DNA of 64,000 nt. Source: Ursus arctos. Lineage: Eukaryota > Chordata > Mammalia > Carnivora > Ursidae. Within the stretch, counting starts at the first letter, position 1. Every line of letters starts with the position of its first letter. Where the stretch lies: NCBI RefSeq assembly GCF_023065955.2, contig NW_026623100.1, positions 15,167,001 to 15,231,000 of the forward strand, in the 5' to 3' direction. Positions 21,546 through 32,305 of the stretch are shown piece after piece. Made by a program: the position numbers and the translations under genes. The notes beneath the pieces are model-generated. The model searched no databases. It was not told the DNA's origin and saw nothing but the letters and a program-made list of their open reading frames with translations.

Positions 21546-21838
21546 AGATTGAGTGGTTTCCTGGTTGAAGCCTGGCAGTGTCCAGGCTTGGATCAACTCA
21601 CCTGTCTTTGTCAGATTTTACCTGGTCTGTATTAGAGCAAGCCTTCGGAACCTTGCTCTCAGCTGCCTGTCCTATTGGAAAATATTTGTGAAAATGTGTT
21701 AACAACAGGTTAGGAGTGTTTCCCTCCCAGGAATATATGCGTTTGGGTCCAAAAAGTAAGATGGGTCCCTACACACAAAGGAATCATAATAATGTTTTGG
21801 TTTTACAGCTGATGCTAGAGAGAGTACCTAAGTACCTT
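21546..21838. other. unique sequence, nothing recognised
   Basis: Short plain stretch between two old repeats. Confidence 0.4.
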
Positions 21839-21968
21839 CTACTGGCCGCCGACTGGGGCTAGATGAGTACAAATAATTACTCCTCTTCATTGTCACAGCA
21901 ACTTATTTCCGGTGCGATTATCGGCGAGGAAACGAAAGGCCCAATTCACCAGGCTAGTTAGTTGCAGG
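21839..21968 (-). mobile_element. MIR, antisense
   Basis: 'aattactcctcttcattgtcacagcaac', 'gattatcggcgaggaaacgaaagg' and 'ctagttagttgcagggccag' follow an inverted MIR. Confidence 0.65.
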
Positions 21969-22620
21969 GCCAGATGCAAAAGCAGGCCGTGAGCTTGCAC
22001 ACCCATTGTTAGCTCGGTTCTCACAGCAACCCTGGGAAATGCAGGAAATGCACATGATCCCCCGGGAGAGCTCTGCGGAGGGACCCCCAGCTAGCGTCCT
22101 GACTCCTGGCCGGGCTGAGGCTGCTAACTTGAGGTGGAGGTCAAGGCCCTGACAGGCAATGGGGGCAATATTTTGGGATAAGCCTGTCTCCCTGGCACTT
22201 CTCAAATCTGATCTCCAGAAGCATCTGCCCACTGAGCCCAGCGTCAGGCCTAGCATGGCTGGGCCTAGGACCCTGATATTCTGGAAAGCTGTTTGGAAGG
22301 AGATATCTCTACTTCTCTGATTGTCCTCACCACGAGGTGGGCTGTCTACCAGGGACCACTCCAGGTTGACCCTTTTCCTGCCCTTGTTCAAGGAAATGAT
22401 GGGGATGTGGAAGAGGACTGTGTCTCCTTGGCTTGAGGCAACATTTGAGGTCGTAGAGAATAACTTCTTTCATGGATTGCTTGGGTTAGTGCATTGAGAA
22501 TGGCCTCTCTGTGGGCTCGCAGAGCAGGGTGCGCAGTTGAAAAGCTTGAACGATGGTTAACCAGGAAGAAGTCACATCTGAGCACACATCACCTCACGGC
22601 CTCTGCTATGCATTCCTCCA
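21969..22620. other. unique sequence, nothing recognised
   Basis: Mutually overlapping frames only (longest 145 codons antisense, 21954-22391). No domain is recognisable in that peptide. Confidence 0.4.
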
Positions 22621-22625
22621 AACCC

Positions 22626-22795
22626 ACTGAATCTTTTCTGTCTCTGTCCATCTGTCTCTCCTCCTCTATCTTTCTCCCGTAGGCCCCCTGGTGTATCTGT
22701 ACCTTCTTTCTCTTCCCTCTTCCCCCTTCTATCTCTCTCCCTCTGCCGCTCTCCCTCTCCCTTTTGTCCTTTCTGTCCTCTGTCCCTATGGCTCC
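22626..22795. repeat. pyrimidine-rich tract
   Basis: About 170 bases, almost all C and T on the plus strand, in irregular CTCTCC units. Two antisense frames reading Lys/Arg/Glu-rich peptides through it are composition artefacts. Confidence 0.8.
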
Positions 22796-22952
22796 ACCCC
22801 TTTGCCAGCCCCAGGGCAGACCTACACACATTTAAGATGCAGTGTTTTTACTGAAGAGATTCTGTAATCACTTCTGTTAAAAAGTAGGCAAGTTGCACTT
22901 TTTATGTGCCAAGAAAAAAACCAAGTCATCTTAATTTAACTTTTCTTTTCAG

Positions 22953-23215
22953 CCATTGGCCTGTGGCTGGAGCAAAAATAGGTCTCCCTGCTTCTGGCAC
23001 TCATGCCGCCCTTCCCAAGCTGCAAGCCAGCCCAGTTGGCGGATCTGCTGCTGGGGCCAGAATCCCGTTACCCAACTCAGGGCCGCTGCCAGAGCTCTGA
23101 GCCAAGGCCCTGGATTGCCTGGAGGCCTGGGGGGCAGGGGGAGGCAGACTGGCCAAGGCTCCTACCCACCTGGCCCTGGGGCTGGGGCTGCTCACCTGCC
23201 TTCTCCCCTTCCCCG
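22953..23215 (+). other. candidate spliced exon (unproven)
   Basis: A textbook 3' splice site (tttaacttttcttttcag, ending at 22952) is followed 263 bases later by a textbook donor (CCG|GTGAGG, GT at 23216). One plus frame is open from 22956 to just past the donor, but two others are also largely open and no domain can be recognised. It may be an exon of an unknown gene or long non-coding RNA, or a chance pair of sites in GC-rich DNA. Confidence 0.25.
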
Positions 23216-23384
23216 GTGAGGCTGCAGGAGGGAGGGGTCAGCTGGAGCCCAGCCCCTCTCTCTGCCTGTCAGTATTCCCGGTGACAGCCAGCAGCCCAAG
23301 CCAAGCCATCGGGTTAGTGCCCAGCCCAGTACTGTTAAATTTATGGGACTAACATTTGAATGGGAATTTAGAGTTACATAATGT

Positions 23385-23515
23385 TCTTACCTCATAACAA
23401 GCTTGGAGGCAGTTTGCCTGAGCCCTGATAGTGACCAGACTGAGGCTCATGGAGGTTAAGTTATTCAGCCAGGGAGGGAGCTGGTACTTAAGACTCTGGA
23501 ATTCTTTGCCTGATT
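23385..23515 (-). mobile_element. MIR, antisense
   Basis: 'agactgaggctcatggaggttaagttattcagccagg' is the inverted MIR core. Diverged ends follow on both sides. Confidence 0.7.
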
Positions 23516-24435
23516 GTCCTCAAACCAGGTTGCAGAGTCTGCACAGGCCACTTCTCCAGGCCTGTTGTCCTCAGGCAGACTGTACCATGTGTACACATCG
23601 TCTCTGGGCTCAAGGGTAGCCACAGGACAGAAGTGGGCTGGACGTAGATGGACCTTGGACATGTAGGCTGGCCTATCCCCACTCAAGCGTGCAGTTTCTG
23701 CAGAGAGAGATGTTGGGGGGGGTGTCCGCTCTATCAGAACTACCACTTTCGGGCATGGAACTCCCAGGAATCCAAAACTTCTAAGCTCGAACCTGGCCTG
23801 CCAGTTCCTTGTGAGTGTGTACTTGCGGCATTAGGAGGGTAGAATATGTTTTACTTAATAGTTAACTCAATTTATCACTTAAATTTTAAGACTTATGTTC
23901 ATTGGGATATCACAAGACTTATGGGTTCTGGGGCCATAAATGTGAGAAGGGGGCCTATTGAACACTTGTTCGCGTGTTTACTGGCAGTTTGGACGCCCAA
24001 ATCCCGTGCCCATTTTCTATTGGGTCATCTCAATCAAGTTTGGATGTCTTTGTGCCTCGACCCTTTGGAATCTCCTTGCCTGGACCCAGGAGGAGGGGCA
24101 GAGTTCTAGAGTATCCCTTACCACCTATGGTTTCATCTTGGCCCACCTGAGAAGTCGGTCATACTTTGTGGTTGAAAACTTTCTTGTCATACCTGGCATT
24201 TTTCTATGTCCTGACCCAGATCTCCCTCCTGGGCTCAGTGTCTTAGAAGGTCCCATTTCCCCTCGCAACTGTTCTTCCTCGTGGCTTCTGCACTCACTCC
24301 CAATTCCCCACCTACCTGTCACCAGGTCTGATCTGTTTTACCTCCTTGGGGTCTCGGAAGACCATCCATGTGGCTCTGTGCCACAACGACTCCCCAGTTC
24401 CCTTCAGAGCCTCGCTGCGGGAGCTGGGGAGAGTC
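23516..24435. other. unique sequence, nothing recognised
   Basis: A plus frame of 214 codons (23958-24602) crosses this stretch and ends in the L2 piece that follows. It has no recognisable domain and its last third is transposon-derived, so I do not call it a gene. Confidence 0.4.
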
Positions 24436-24610
24436 TCCTGACGGCCGTCCCTTCCTCCAGTCTTGCTCTTCTCTACCCCACGCTCCACACTGCTGCCAGA
24501 GGGTCTTCCCAAACAGCTCAGAAATCTGCCAAGTGCCCCACTGCCCCTAAACCAGAACTCCAGCTCCTCAGCCCGTCCTTCCAGGCACTTGTTTCTTCAT
24601 GACGTCAGTT
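24436..24610 (+). mobile_element. L2 3' region, sense
   Basis: 'ccacactgctgccagagggtc' followed by 'cagctcctcagcccgtccttccaggcac' matches the L2 3' region in sense orientation. Diverged, no frame. Confidence 0.6.
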
Positions 24611-25105
24611 GAAAAGATCAGGTTTCCCCCTGGAGCACGTGTGGGGAGTGGGAGACAAGCAGGGCGCACAGGGAAATCAGGCAACGGCAAACTTGAAACA
24701 TGCGGATAAGCCTTCTGGCAAAAGCCAGGAAACGCCACCGAGAAAGACCAAGGTGGACAGCAGGCTCAGAGTTCCTGAGCTCAGAGCCTGGGCCACCTCA
24801 TTACGTCTCAGCTCTTGAGCCCCGCTCGCTGCAGAAAGATGTGCCCTCTTTCCCTTCCCTCTCTGCCTTTTTCCTTCTACTCTCACCACCAGCCAGCGGC
24901 CTTGTTTTTCCTATCTCTACTTCAACCCTCACAGGGAAAGAATCTCTCGACCCAATTAGTCCCGATCTTCCTTGAGTGGAGAGTTCTCGCCAGACCACCT
25001 CAGGGACAGGACTTGGAGCAGGCACCTGGCCTGCTCTAGTCAACTGAGAGCAGGGAGGGGGGGTCATAAGGTGACCAGGTGGACTGACCAGGCCCCCACG
25101 GACCA
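24611..25105. other. unique sequence, nothing recognised
   Basis: Short antisense-paired frames only (longest 101 codons). No element was seen. Confidence 0.4.
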
Positions 25106-25391
25106 TCTCCAGAGGTTTAGCGATTTGGGAACCTGCGGTGCTCTTCCCACCTTCCTCATATGTGCTAATGCTGTTCCCTGCACCAGGTACACTCCATCTT
25201 TATGGTTCAGACCCATGCTGCCCGCCGCCGTGCTCCCCTCCCAGGAAGCCTCCTCTGACCCCCTCCGGCCAGGATGAACACTCATGCTGGGCCCCTACTG
25301 CCAGTTGCACTGATGTCCTGCTTTGTGATTGTGAGTTCTTACCTGTCCGTTCTCCCCAGTTGGGTTGTAAACACTATGAAAGCAGAGACTC

Positions 25392-25424
25392 TACTATCCA
25401 TCTTTTTTTTTGTTTTTAAAGATT

Positions 25425-25455
<31 letters not shown>

Positions 25456-25638
25456 TTCATTTGGGCAGGGGGGTGGAGAAGGCCAGAGTGGGAGGGAGAG
25501 GAGAAGTGGACTCTTCACTGAGCACAGAGCCTGGTGTGGGGCTTGATCTCACGACCCTGAAATCATGACCTGAACAGAAATCAAGAGTCGGACACTTCAC
25601 CGACTGCGCCACCCAGACGCCCCAATACTCTCCATCTT
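25392..25638 (-). mobile_element. Can-SINE inserted in an L2
   Basis: Minus-strand SINE with a reversed A-tail grown into about nine ATTT units, then the body and the reversed head 'gcgccacccagacgcccc'. The flanking 13-mers 'tactatccatctt' (25392-25404) and 'tactctccatctt' (25626-25638) differ at one base, so this is an older insertion than the one at 20.2 kb. Confidence 0.93.
25425..25462. repeat. (ATTT)n microsatellite in SINE tail
   Basis: About nine ATTT units derived from the A-rich tail of the SINE. Length variation is likely. Confidence 0.9.
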
Positions 25639-25739
25639 AGTATATAGTCCAAGTGTCTCTTACAGAGCTCTGTGCATAGAATAAGCTTCCAGGCAGATAC
25701 TTTGGGGGATAAGTAAATGAATACATGGTCTGGATAACC

Positions 25740-26585
25740 TAGCATAGCAGGTGATCTCAAAACTATTTCTGTTCTCTTAGATGCACCATATAAATATTTT
25801 TCAACACGAGGAACCGATTCTAAAACCCTGAGAGCTCAAAGACCCCCTCTATCTCACCCTGAACCAACTCCTCCTCAGCCAGATCCGGGGTCCTTCCCTC
25901 AGTCCCGGGACACAGCCTGTGATGGGGGTGGTGAGGGCCACATGGGAACTGTGGGGTCGCGGGCTCCGCGTGGAGGGCCTGCAGGGGCAGCCCGGGATGG
26001 GCCTGGGCACTGTGGGAGGCATGGGCAGCTCCGGCGTGCTCTCCCTCACGTCCTTGAAGCTTCCCCTGTCCTCTGACTCAGCTCCAGCATCTCAATTCGT
26101 GGATGAATGCCCTGGGCCCAGACAGAGAGTCAATTCAGCCCAGCAGGGTTTCTGGAGGGCTCCCAGGAGGGGGAGGCCCGGAAAATGGCCAGGGGGCAGT
26201 AAATTTGGGGCGATGGCCAGTTCACTCCAGCTGCAGCTCAGGGCACATTCTTCTCTGTCCCCACCCCCACCCCCACCCCACATTCTTCTGGTGCCCTCAA
26301 CAGTGCCCAGCTCTACTGGGCAAACAGGAGACTGGAACCTACCTTGGGAACGCAACTGCTAGTGTCCTACGCTCCCCTGGCCTGTGCCCGTCATTTTCCC
26401 CACATCTGAGGTTGAGCGTGAACATGTGTGCGTTCGTGTGCGCAAGGGCGTGCACCCCTGACAGCAGATGCAGGTGAAGCCCTCCCCGGGGGTCCCTGCG
26501 CTGCCCAGAGCTGCCACAGAGAGCTGAGAGGGAGTTAAGTCCCTTCCTGAGCTCAAAGAGCCCCCGAAGGCAGGCTCAGACTTCT
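25740..26585. other. GC-rich unique stretch
   Basis: Plus frames of 147 and 124 codons overlap an 87-codon antisense frame, none with a recognisable domain. The stretch contains a C-run array with G4 potential (listed separately). Confidence 0.4.
26258..26280 (-). promoter_or_regulatory. G-quadruplex candidate, minus strand
   Basis: Four C-runs of 4, 5, 5 and 4 separated by single A give a minus-strand GGGG-T-GGGGG-T-GGGGG-T-GGGG, an ideal short-loop quadruplex. It is also a small (CCCCCA)n repeat. Confidence 0.7.
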
Positions 26586-26587
26586 TT

Positions 26588-26760
26588 TTTTATATAATTT
26601 ATATAATTATACCTAAACTCGATATCATTTGATAAATTAGCATACAAGAAAATGTACATATCAGTTTGACCACTTTTTACAATTTGGGTGCAGCTGCCAT
26701 CCGAGTTCTAGAATATTCCCATTTCCCCCAGAAAGTTCCCTCAGGCTCCTTTCCACTGAG
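26588..26760 (-). mobile_element. possible old L1 3' UTR fragment, antisense
   Basis: 'aatttatataattatacc', 'tcagtttgaccactttttacaatttg' and 'ccgagttctagaatattcccatttcccccagaaag' resemble an inverted old L1 3' UTR. Diverged. Confidence 0.4.
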
Positions 26761-27058
26761 CCCCCTCTCCTTTCAACCTCTGTCTGACTTAGATCACCGT
26801 AGATCAGCATTTAGGTTTAAAAACGTGTAAATCCGCATCAAAGGAGACATCATCAGACTCTGTGGTGTGTGAGCATCTGGAGACTGCCAGGCAATCCCCG
26901 GTTCCGAAGCTAAGGGGCCCCCGCCTCCTCCCCTTCCTCCCGGGTCCCCACTCCGGGCTCCAGACGGGCTGCATGACAGCACAGCGGGTCAACAAACAGT
27001 CCAGGGAAGGAGCACAGCACTGGGGGGCCCGAAGGCCTGGGCAAGGGGCTGGGCTCTC
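26761..27058. other. unique sequence, nothing recognised
   Basis: Two antisense-paired frames (134 and 116 codons) cover it. Neither has a recognisable domain. Confidence 0.4.
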
Positions 27059-27215
27059 CGATGGGACTAGGGCGAGGCACTTGACCTTTTGGGTCTCAGG
27101 TTCCTTAGCTGTACAGTGGGGACAGAGACGGTCGCCCCCCAGGGCTGCAGGGAGGATGAAAGCCAATTTTGCTGTCACCGTTACAGGTAGAGGCAGGGCA
27201 CCCATCAACTGATGA
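27059..27215 (+). mobile_element. MIR-like, sense
   Basis: 'aggcacttgaccttttgggtctcaggttcc' and 'gtacagtggggacag' match the MIR core and 3' part in sense orientation. Confidence 0.55.
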
Positions 27216-27221
27216 GTTAAT

Positions 27222-27450
27222 GTAAAGAGCTATTATTTACTGAACTGTCTTGGGTGCCAGAGGTCGCACTAAGAACTTCCATTAACCTTCAAGTCAGGGG
27301 GTGGGTACTCTTACCCCCATTCGACACGTAAGAAAGCTGGGGCTCAGAGCAGTTAAAAGACTGGCCCAAACCAACCAGAATATACTGGAATCTGACTTTG
27401 GCAGCCACTCTAGTCTCCCACTCTTGACCCACTACACCCTTCTTCCTCCC
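27222..27450 (-). mobile_element. MIR, antisense
   Basis: 'gagctattatttactgaac', 'gggtactcttacccccattcgacac', 'agaaagctggggctcagagcagtt' and 'actacaccctt' are the inverted MIR in full order. It directly follows a sense MIR-like piece. Confidence 0.75.
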
Positions 27451-28118
27451 AGATGAATATATTCATTGACAAAAATGAACTATAGCTGACGGCAGTTTGT
27501 AAACAAAGCTGAGTAATGCCAGTAAGACTTACTGTCAAGTCCATCAACAGGTCTGAGAGCCAGAGAATCAGATGACCTCCCCCACAGGCCTCACCCCCTA
27601 AGTTGGTCTATCCTAACAAATTTCAGAATCATGACTGCTGCCTCTTCTCCTTGGGCCTATAGACTATTGCTTTTCAGCTTCAGAGACAGAAAGTCCTTCT
27701 TCATATCTAACTTCAGTCTTGCTTGCTGTAGTATAGCCAACTTCCAGCTCACCACCGGCCCTAGGCAAACCATGAAGGTACTAATGAGCATTCTGCCCTA
27801 CAGGGCACCCCAAAGTGCTGAGGCCTGAGCCGGGGCTGGTCTTCACAGTCCCCACCCACTCCTAAGCGTGTAAGTTCTAGGGCTTCTCTAGGGATAGAAA
27901 AATAGGTAGGCAGGATGAAAAGGGTCAAAAAAGTGTGTCTGAGCTGCCTCATCTGTTCTCAGCTTCCACAGTGACCCCTGTGTCTGGCTCCTTCCTCTGG
28001 GACTCCTCCACCCACCACAGATGTCACTCCCATGTCCTTGTGACATTTCTGCAAGGCTTGTCAAGGGAGGGTTTGGGGAGACAGGAGGGCAAAGGGTCTG
28101 GCAGAGTCTTCTGGAAGA
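27451..28118. other. unique sequence, nothing recognised
   Basis: Short frames only, no element recognised. Confidence 0.4.
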
Positions 28119-28285
28119 AATGCATTGCTTTAGTGCGGTGAGACAGGCCTGCTAGCTCACCGCTTGACCTTGGTTGGGCCAGGTCCTGGCTTCCTCCCCG
28201 GGCCAGTGGAGATAATGTCACTGCTTCTCGGGAGTGCTTAGAGGCTCAGATGATACCAAGGCAGGGCAACGACTTGGCAAAGCGG
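28119..28285 (+). mobile_element. MIR-like, sense
   Basis: 'cgcttgaccttggttgggccaggtcc' and 'ggccagtggagataatgtcactgc' followed by 'gagtgcttagaggctcagatga' match a sense MIR. Confidence 0.6.
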
Positions 28286-28810
28286 AAGCTGAAGTTCAGC
28301 CCAGGGGATAATTTGAGGCACACTATGATGCAGAGAAGGTCTCAGGCTCACCTAAGGGAGCTCAGGTCCCACGGCCTGGCTTGCTGACCACTGGTGTAAG
28401 CTTCCCATGGATCCCTCTGCGACAAAGTGTGAGATGGAAGGACAGTCAGCTCGCCTGAACCAAAGGGCCTGGCTGGGCTGCATGCGTCGGTCTGTGGGCC
28501 TCTGTGCCCACACACGTGTGGCTGTCTGTGCCACGGTGTGCAGGTGGGAGTCTTCCGTGATGGCAGTCCCCTGCAATCCACGGCCTGCTTCTCCGGGGAT
28601 CTCTGTGCACATGTCCCACTGCGTGGGCTCTTGTGGATCTCGGTGTCTGTGGATATGCCCATGTTGTGGAGCACCTGTTTTTTATAAAGTGGTCTAGGAT
28701 TTATTGTGTCCATTAAATGAGAACAGGGTGCCTGAGTCCCTAGGCGTCTCGAGGCACAATGATTGTGTTGGGGAGTGCAGGTGGGTATTTGCAGGCTTCA
28801 AAACCACCCG
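28286..28810. other. unique sequence, nothing recognised
   Basis: Antisense-paired frames of up to 121 codons. There is a TG-rich patch near 28500-28670 but no simple repeat. Confidence 0.4.
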
Positions 28811-28900
28811 TGGCTCCCCATTCCTCAAGGTGAGTGTCTTACCCTGGCGTTCAAGGTCCTCCGTGCCTGGCACACATAGACCCCTCCGGCACGATCGTCA
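28811..28900 (+). mobile_element. L2 fragment, sense
   Basis: 'cgtggctccccattcctcaaggtgagtgtc' followed by 'ctggcgttcaaggtcctccgtgcctgg' is the typical L2 'tggctcccattgccctcagg..cctggcattcaaggccctcc' stretch. Confidence 0.7.
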
Positions 28901-28904
28901 CTCT

Positions 28905-29012
28905 TGCTGGACACAGATAGGAGAGGCTGCCACTTCCTAGTCGTGCAACTCTGGACTTGTCCCTTCCCCTGAGTCTCATTCTCTCAAATGTAAAGGGAGC
29001 TGGGGAAGTCCT
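28905..29012 (+). mobile_element. MIR-like, sense
   Basis: 'gccacttcctagtcgtgcaactctgg' and 'cctgagtctcattctctcaaatgtaaag' match the sense MIR core. Confidence 0.6.
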
Positions 29013-29300
29013 TTGCAAACCAGAAAGCGTGACACTCAAACAAGAGGGATTTCTCCTGCAGCCTCCCGGACTTTGGGTTCAGAACCTCTCAGTGCCTTTC
29101 CTCCTGCTGTTCCTACATCCCCACTCCCTGAATGCGCTCCCCTTCTCTGAACAGTCAAACTCAGGCTGGCCCTGGCTTCCCCACCAAGCTCCCCTCTGTC
29201 TGCAACCACACCCGCTTCTATGAGGATCCTTGTGTGTATGTCTGTATGTGTGGTGTGTGTGCCTCTGCACAGGCGCTCGGGTCTGCCCTCTCAGTGGTCC
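29013..29300. other. unique sequence with a TG-rich patch
   Basis: Irregular TG-rich wording at 29228-29262. No gene or element was recognised. Confidence 0.35.
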
Positions 29301-29400
29301 TTCAATTCACTTCACTAATACTTGTTGAGCACGTACGACGTGCCAGGCCTCGTGCTAGGTGCTGGGGAGCCAGCCAGGAGCAAGGCCATCACTACAAGCC
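29301..29400 (+). repeat. start of unnamed ancient dispersed repeat
   Basis: 'cttgttgagcacgtacgacgtgccaggcctcgtgctaggtgctgggg' is the recognisable head of the dispersed repeat found in long form at 48.7 kb. Only about 100 bases remain. Confidence 0.7.
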
Positions 29401-30412
29401 CCCTGGGCAGAGAAGAAAATGTGTCCCATCAGGTGGATGCCAGCTCATGGGTACAGGGCGTGGTCGATAAATTATACCTTTGCACAAAGGAAAAGGAGCC
29501 TTTTCCTCCTGGAAGACACAGCCCCAAATTCAGGTCTATAGCTTGGAAAGTGGAGGTGGGGGCTGGGCTGCAGCCCCACTTTCCTACGTTGGCTAAGCCA
29601 GGCACCCTTGTGCACTGAACAACGCACGCACCTCAAGACAGCAGCCCACAAAGCTCTGACCTCCCTTGAACGGAGCCCTTGAGCTCTGGGTCTGTCTGTG
29701 CGTCTCCGCACTGCTTGTGTCCACCCAGCCTGTGTGAGCGTGTGACGTCATCGCGCACCCTGGTGCACGTGTCCCTGCCTCCGGTAGATCTCTCCATACC
29801 CTCGTCGGGGAGAGGGGGGCGGACCTCTGCAGGGCCATCATCTTGAACGTGTGTACCCACAGTGCTGACCCCACTTGCTTGCCAGCCTGCACCCTCTGGC
29901 CTGGCTTTCTCTGCCTCCTTAATTGTTCATGGTCCCCAACTGGACGGCACGCTCTCTGAGGCTTCCCGCAGCCCGGCAGGGCAGAGCCGAGCCACAGGAG
30001 GGAGTGAGCAGTGTGACGCTGGGCCCAGCCTCCTCCTCACCAGCTTCTGCGTTTTTCCTCTCTGAGCCCCTCTGGCAACAGCATGGGACAGGGAAAAGCA
30101 CGGCCGTGACACAGAGGATCTGGGCTCCCCCTGCTTGGCAATCTCTGGGAGACCGCGGCCAGGTCCCTAGACCATCTGGAAATCTCACGCATGTGGGACA
30201 CGATGAGCTTGTTTGCCCAGTCTCACTTCTGCACCTTTGCTCGGGCTGCTACTCTCATGGCCTCCGTCAAGACTGAGGGCTGCCGGGAACCGCAGCAGCG
30301 GCAGCCACCTGCTAGGGAGTGCTCCCTGAGCACCAGCGTGCCCGAGCCACTGGCCGCACACACCGTCGACCTTGGTGTTTACGTGCAGGCTGTACACGCG
30401 GCTCCCACCCCA
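29401..30412. other. GC-rich unique stretch
   Basis: Many mutually antisense frames (up to 117 codons) with no recognisable domain. No clear element was seen. A MIR-like phrase at about 30090-30180 is too weak to call. Confidence 0.4.
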
Positions 30413-30545
30413 GGCTCACGGTAAAGTCGTGAAAGAGGCATTGTTCGCAGCACGGTTTTCGAGACGAGGAAACCAAGGTCCAGAAATGTCCAAGACCCCT
30501 CACAGGGTCCCACTGCCATAGTCGCCGACTAACACCATTAGGATT
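30413..30545 (-). mobile_element. MIR-like, antisense
   Basis: 'gagacgaggaaaccaaggtccagaaatgtccaag' is the inverted MIR core. The flanks are strongly diverged. Confidence 0.6.
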
Positions 30546-31748
30546 AGGCCCCCACGCTCATAACCTCAGGTCATTGTCACCCCCCTGCTCCAAGCTCCTG
30601 GCACCCTAGTGAGTGCAGCAGCCGTCTGGACTTACGCCCCCAGCTGTCGTCTTAAAAATATATCCTTTTCAACATCGCACCTCCCTCCTGACTAGACTGT
30701 CTGTTTCTGAGGGTAGGGACGGTCTCGTGTCCCTATCTCCGTGTACTTGCAAGATAGTGATGATCGTGACCCCTGCCTGCAACTCTCAGCCGGTCTCTTG
30801 GGCAGAAGGTCACAGTGGTGGCTTTGTGTGGTCTCAGAAACACTGTGAGCTGGAAGAACAGTGTCCTTTGTAGGGGAGTATTTGGGTTTGGGAAGAGGAG
30901 CCCTGGGCAGACATGGCCCTCTGACCTGGTTGTCCCAGAGCGCTTCCGCAGCCCTGAGGACAGAGGAAGAGAGAGCAGGTCCCTCCCTCCCCCTGGAGCC
31001 GGCATCCTGGCCGACCCTCCGCCTCTGAGCCCGCAGGCACAGGGCTCTGTAGGCCTGGGTGGGGAGGACCTGGGGAGGACGTGGGGAGGAGGGCCCCCCC
31101 ACCTCTGCAGCTGTGACACAAAACTATGCGGTCCTTCCAGTATGTTCAGAAGTCCATTCCCACAGAGGCTGGGACCAGGTGGAGCCGACCCCCTGAGGGC
31201 AGCCTGGCCTGATGGTTTGGGTCCGGGAGCCACACTGGAAGTTCCTGACAGGAGCCCCAGGGTCCGGGCTGGGACACCTCAGCTCACCTGAAATCACAGT
31301 CCTCACATCTGAGAGGCCCGGAGGCCAGAGCCCTGCGCTCGGCGCACCGTATGGAAATCTCTGAGATGCATTTCCTGCCCCGTGGATAGAGGACCTAGGT
31401 GCGGCCAGTCTGCTCACACAGGAAATGGGTAATAAATTCCGAACGCAGCGCTGGATCCCAGCAGTGCTGTGTTATGCTCAGGAGGGAAGAGCACGGTGGG
31501 TCAGAGGGTCTGGGAAGGCGACGGGGACAGAGGAAGTGGGTTTGGGAGTTCACCAAGGAGAGGCTCCGAGGATCGGGAAGGTTATCTTGGGCAGGGAGGA
31601 ACAACGCGGCCGGGGTGATGGCCATGCACATGCTGTTCCCAGCTCCTGGGTCTGACCTCCCTCAACAGGAGAGGGAGGAGGCACCCTGGTACGGACTTTT
31701 TGTGAGCACACCAGCACCCGCTCAAGACAGACCTGACAGCCGGGAGTG
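30546..31748. other. GC-rich unique stretch
   Basis: The longest frames (166 and 136 codons antisense, 158 codons sense, all at about 30.7-31.3 kb) lie on top of each other in different frames. This pattern comes from base composition, not from coding. No exon or element was recognised. Confidence 0.45.
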
Positions 31749-31860
31749 ACGCTGCCACTTTCCAGACAAGCACACTTGGGATCGTTGTTTCACTTCCCCG
31801 AGGCTCCGTTTCTTCATCTGTAAAACAGAGAGGAAAACCCTTCCCTATGAAAGTCGTTGG
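31749..31860 (+). mobile_element. MIR, sense
   Basis: 'tcgttgtttcacttccccgaggctccgtttcttcatctgtaaaacagag' is the sense MIR core. Confidence 0.8.
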
Positions 31861-32305
31861 CTTTTGGTGTTATTATTCTTTGGAGTGAGACAGGACTCCC
31901 AAGAGAAATGCTACTCTTTCCCCTAATTGAAATGAGGTGGAGAATGGTACTGTTTGGATTCCCTGACCTGTATCTACCAAAAAGTGTTTATTCCCATGAG
32001 CTTTGCTGGGGAGTGGCCTTTGGAATCCGTAGGCCTCCCTGGAAGCACAAAGATTGGCTCTGGGGAGATGAGATCGTGCCTTGATACAGTGCAGGGCCGT
32101 GTGCACTAAATGCATGGACACGGTATGGCGGGGGCGGGGGAGGGTTCAGCAAGTCATAAAAGGGGAGGCCCAGGAGAGGTCTAGACTGGCTGCAGGCACT
32201 CACTATAGAAGCTGACATTTGAATGAAACTTTTGACTTGGTTAGGATGTCCGATCATGTTTCATATGGGTAATTTTTCTGCCTGTCGTTTGACTTTTATG
32301 TTAGT
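31861..32305. other. unique sequence, nothing recognised
   Basis: Plain sequence with short frames only. Confidence 0.4.

Larger units (their letters stand above)
25110..25735 (+). mobile_element. L2 3' end, sense, split by a Can-SINE
   Basis: Left part: 'cccaggaagcctcctctgacccc', then 'gggttgtaaacactatgaaagcagagact'. Right part after the SINE: 'cagagctctgtgcatagaataag' and 'ataagtaaatgaatacatgg'. Together these are the ordered L2 3' end (the 'aagccttccctgacc', 'gtgagctccatgagggcagggac', and 'cacatagtaggcgctcaataaatg' blocks). Confidence 0.75.

Noticed and set aside
23958..24602. 214-codon plus-strand open frame
   Set aside because: The last third is L2-derived and the rest shows no domain, so I regard it as a chance frame.
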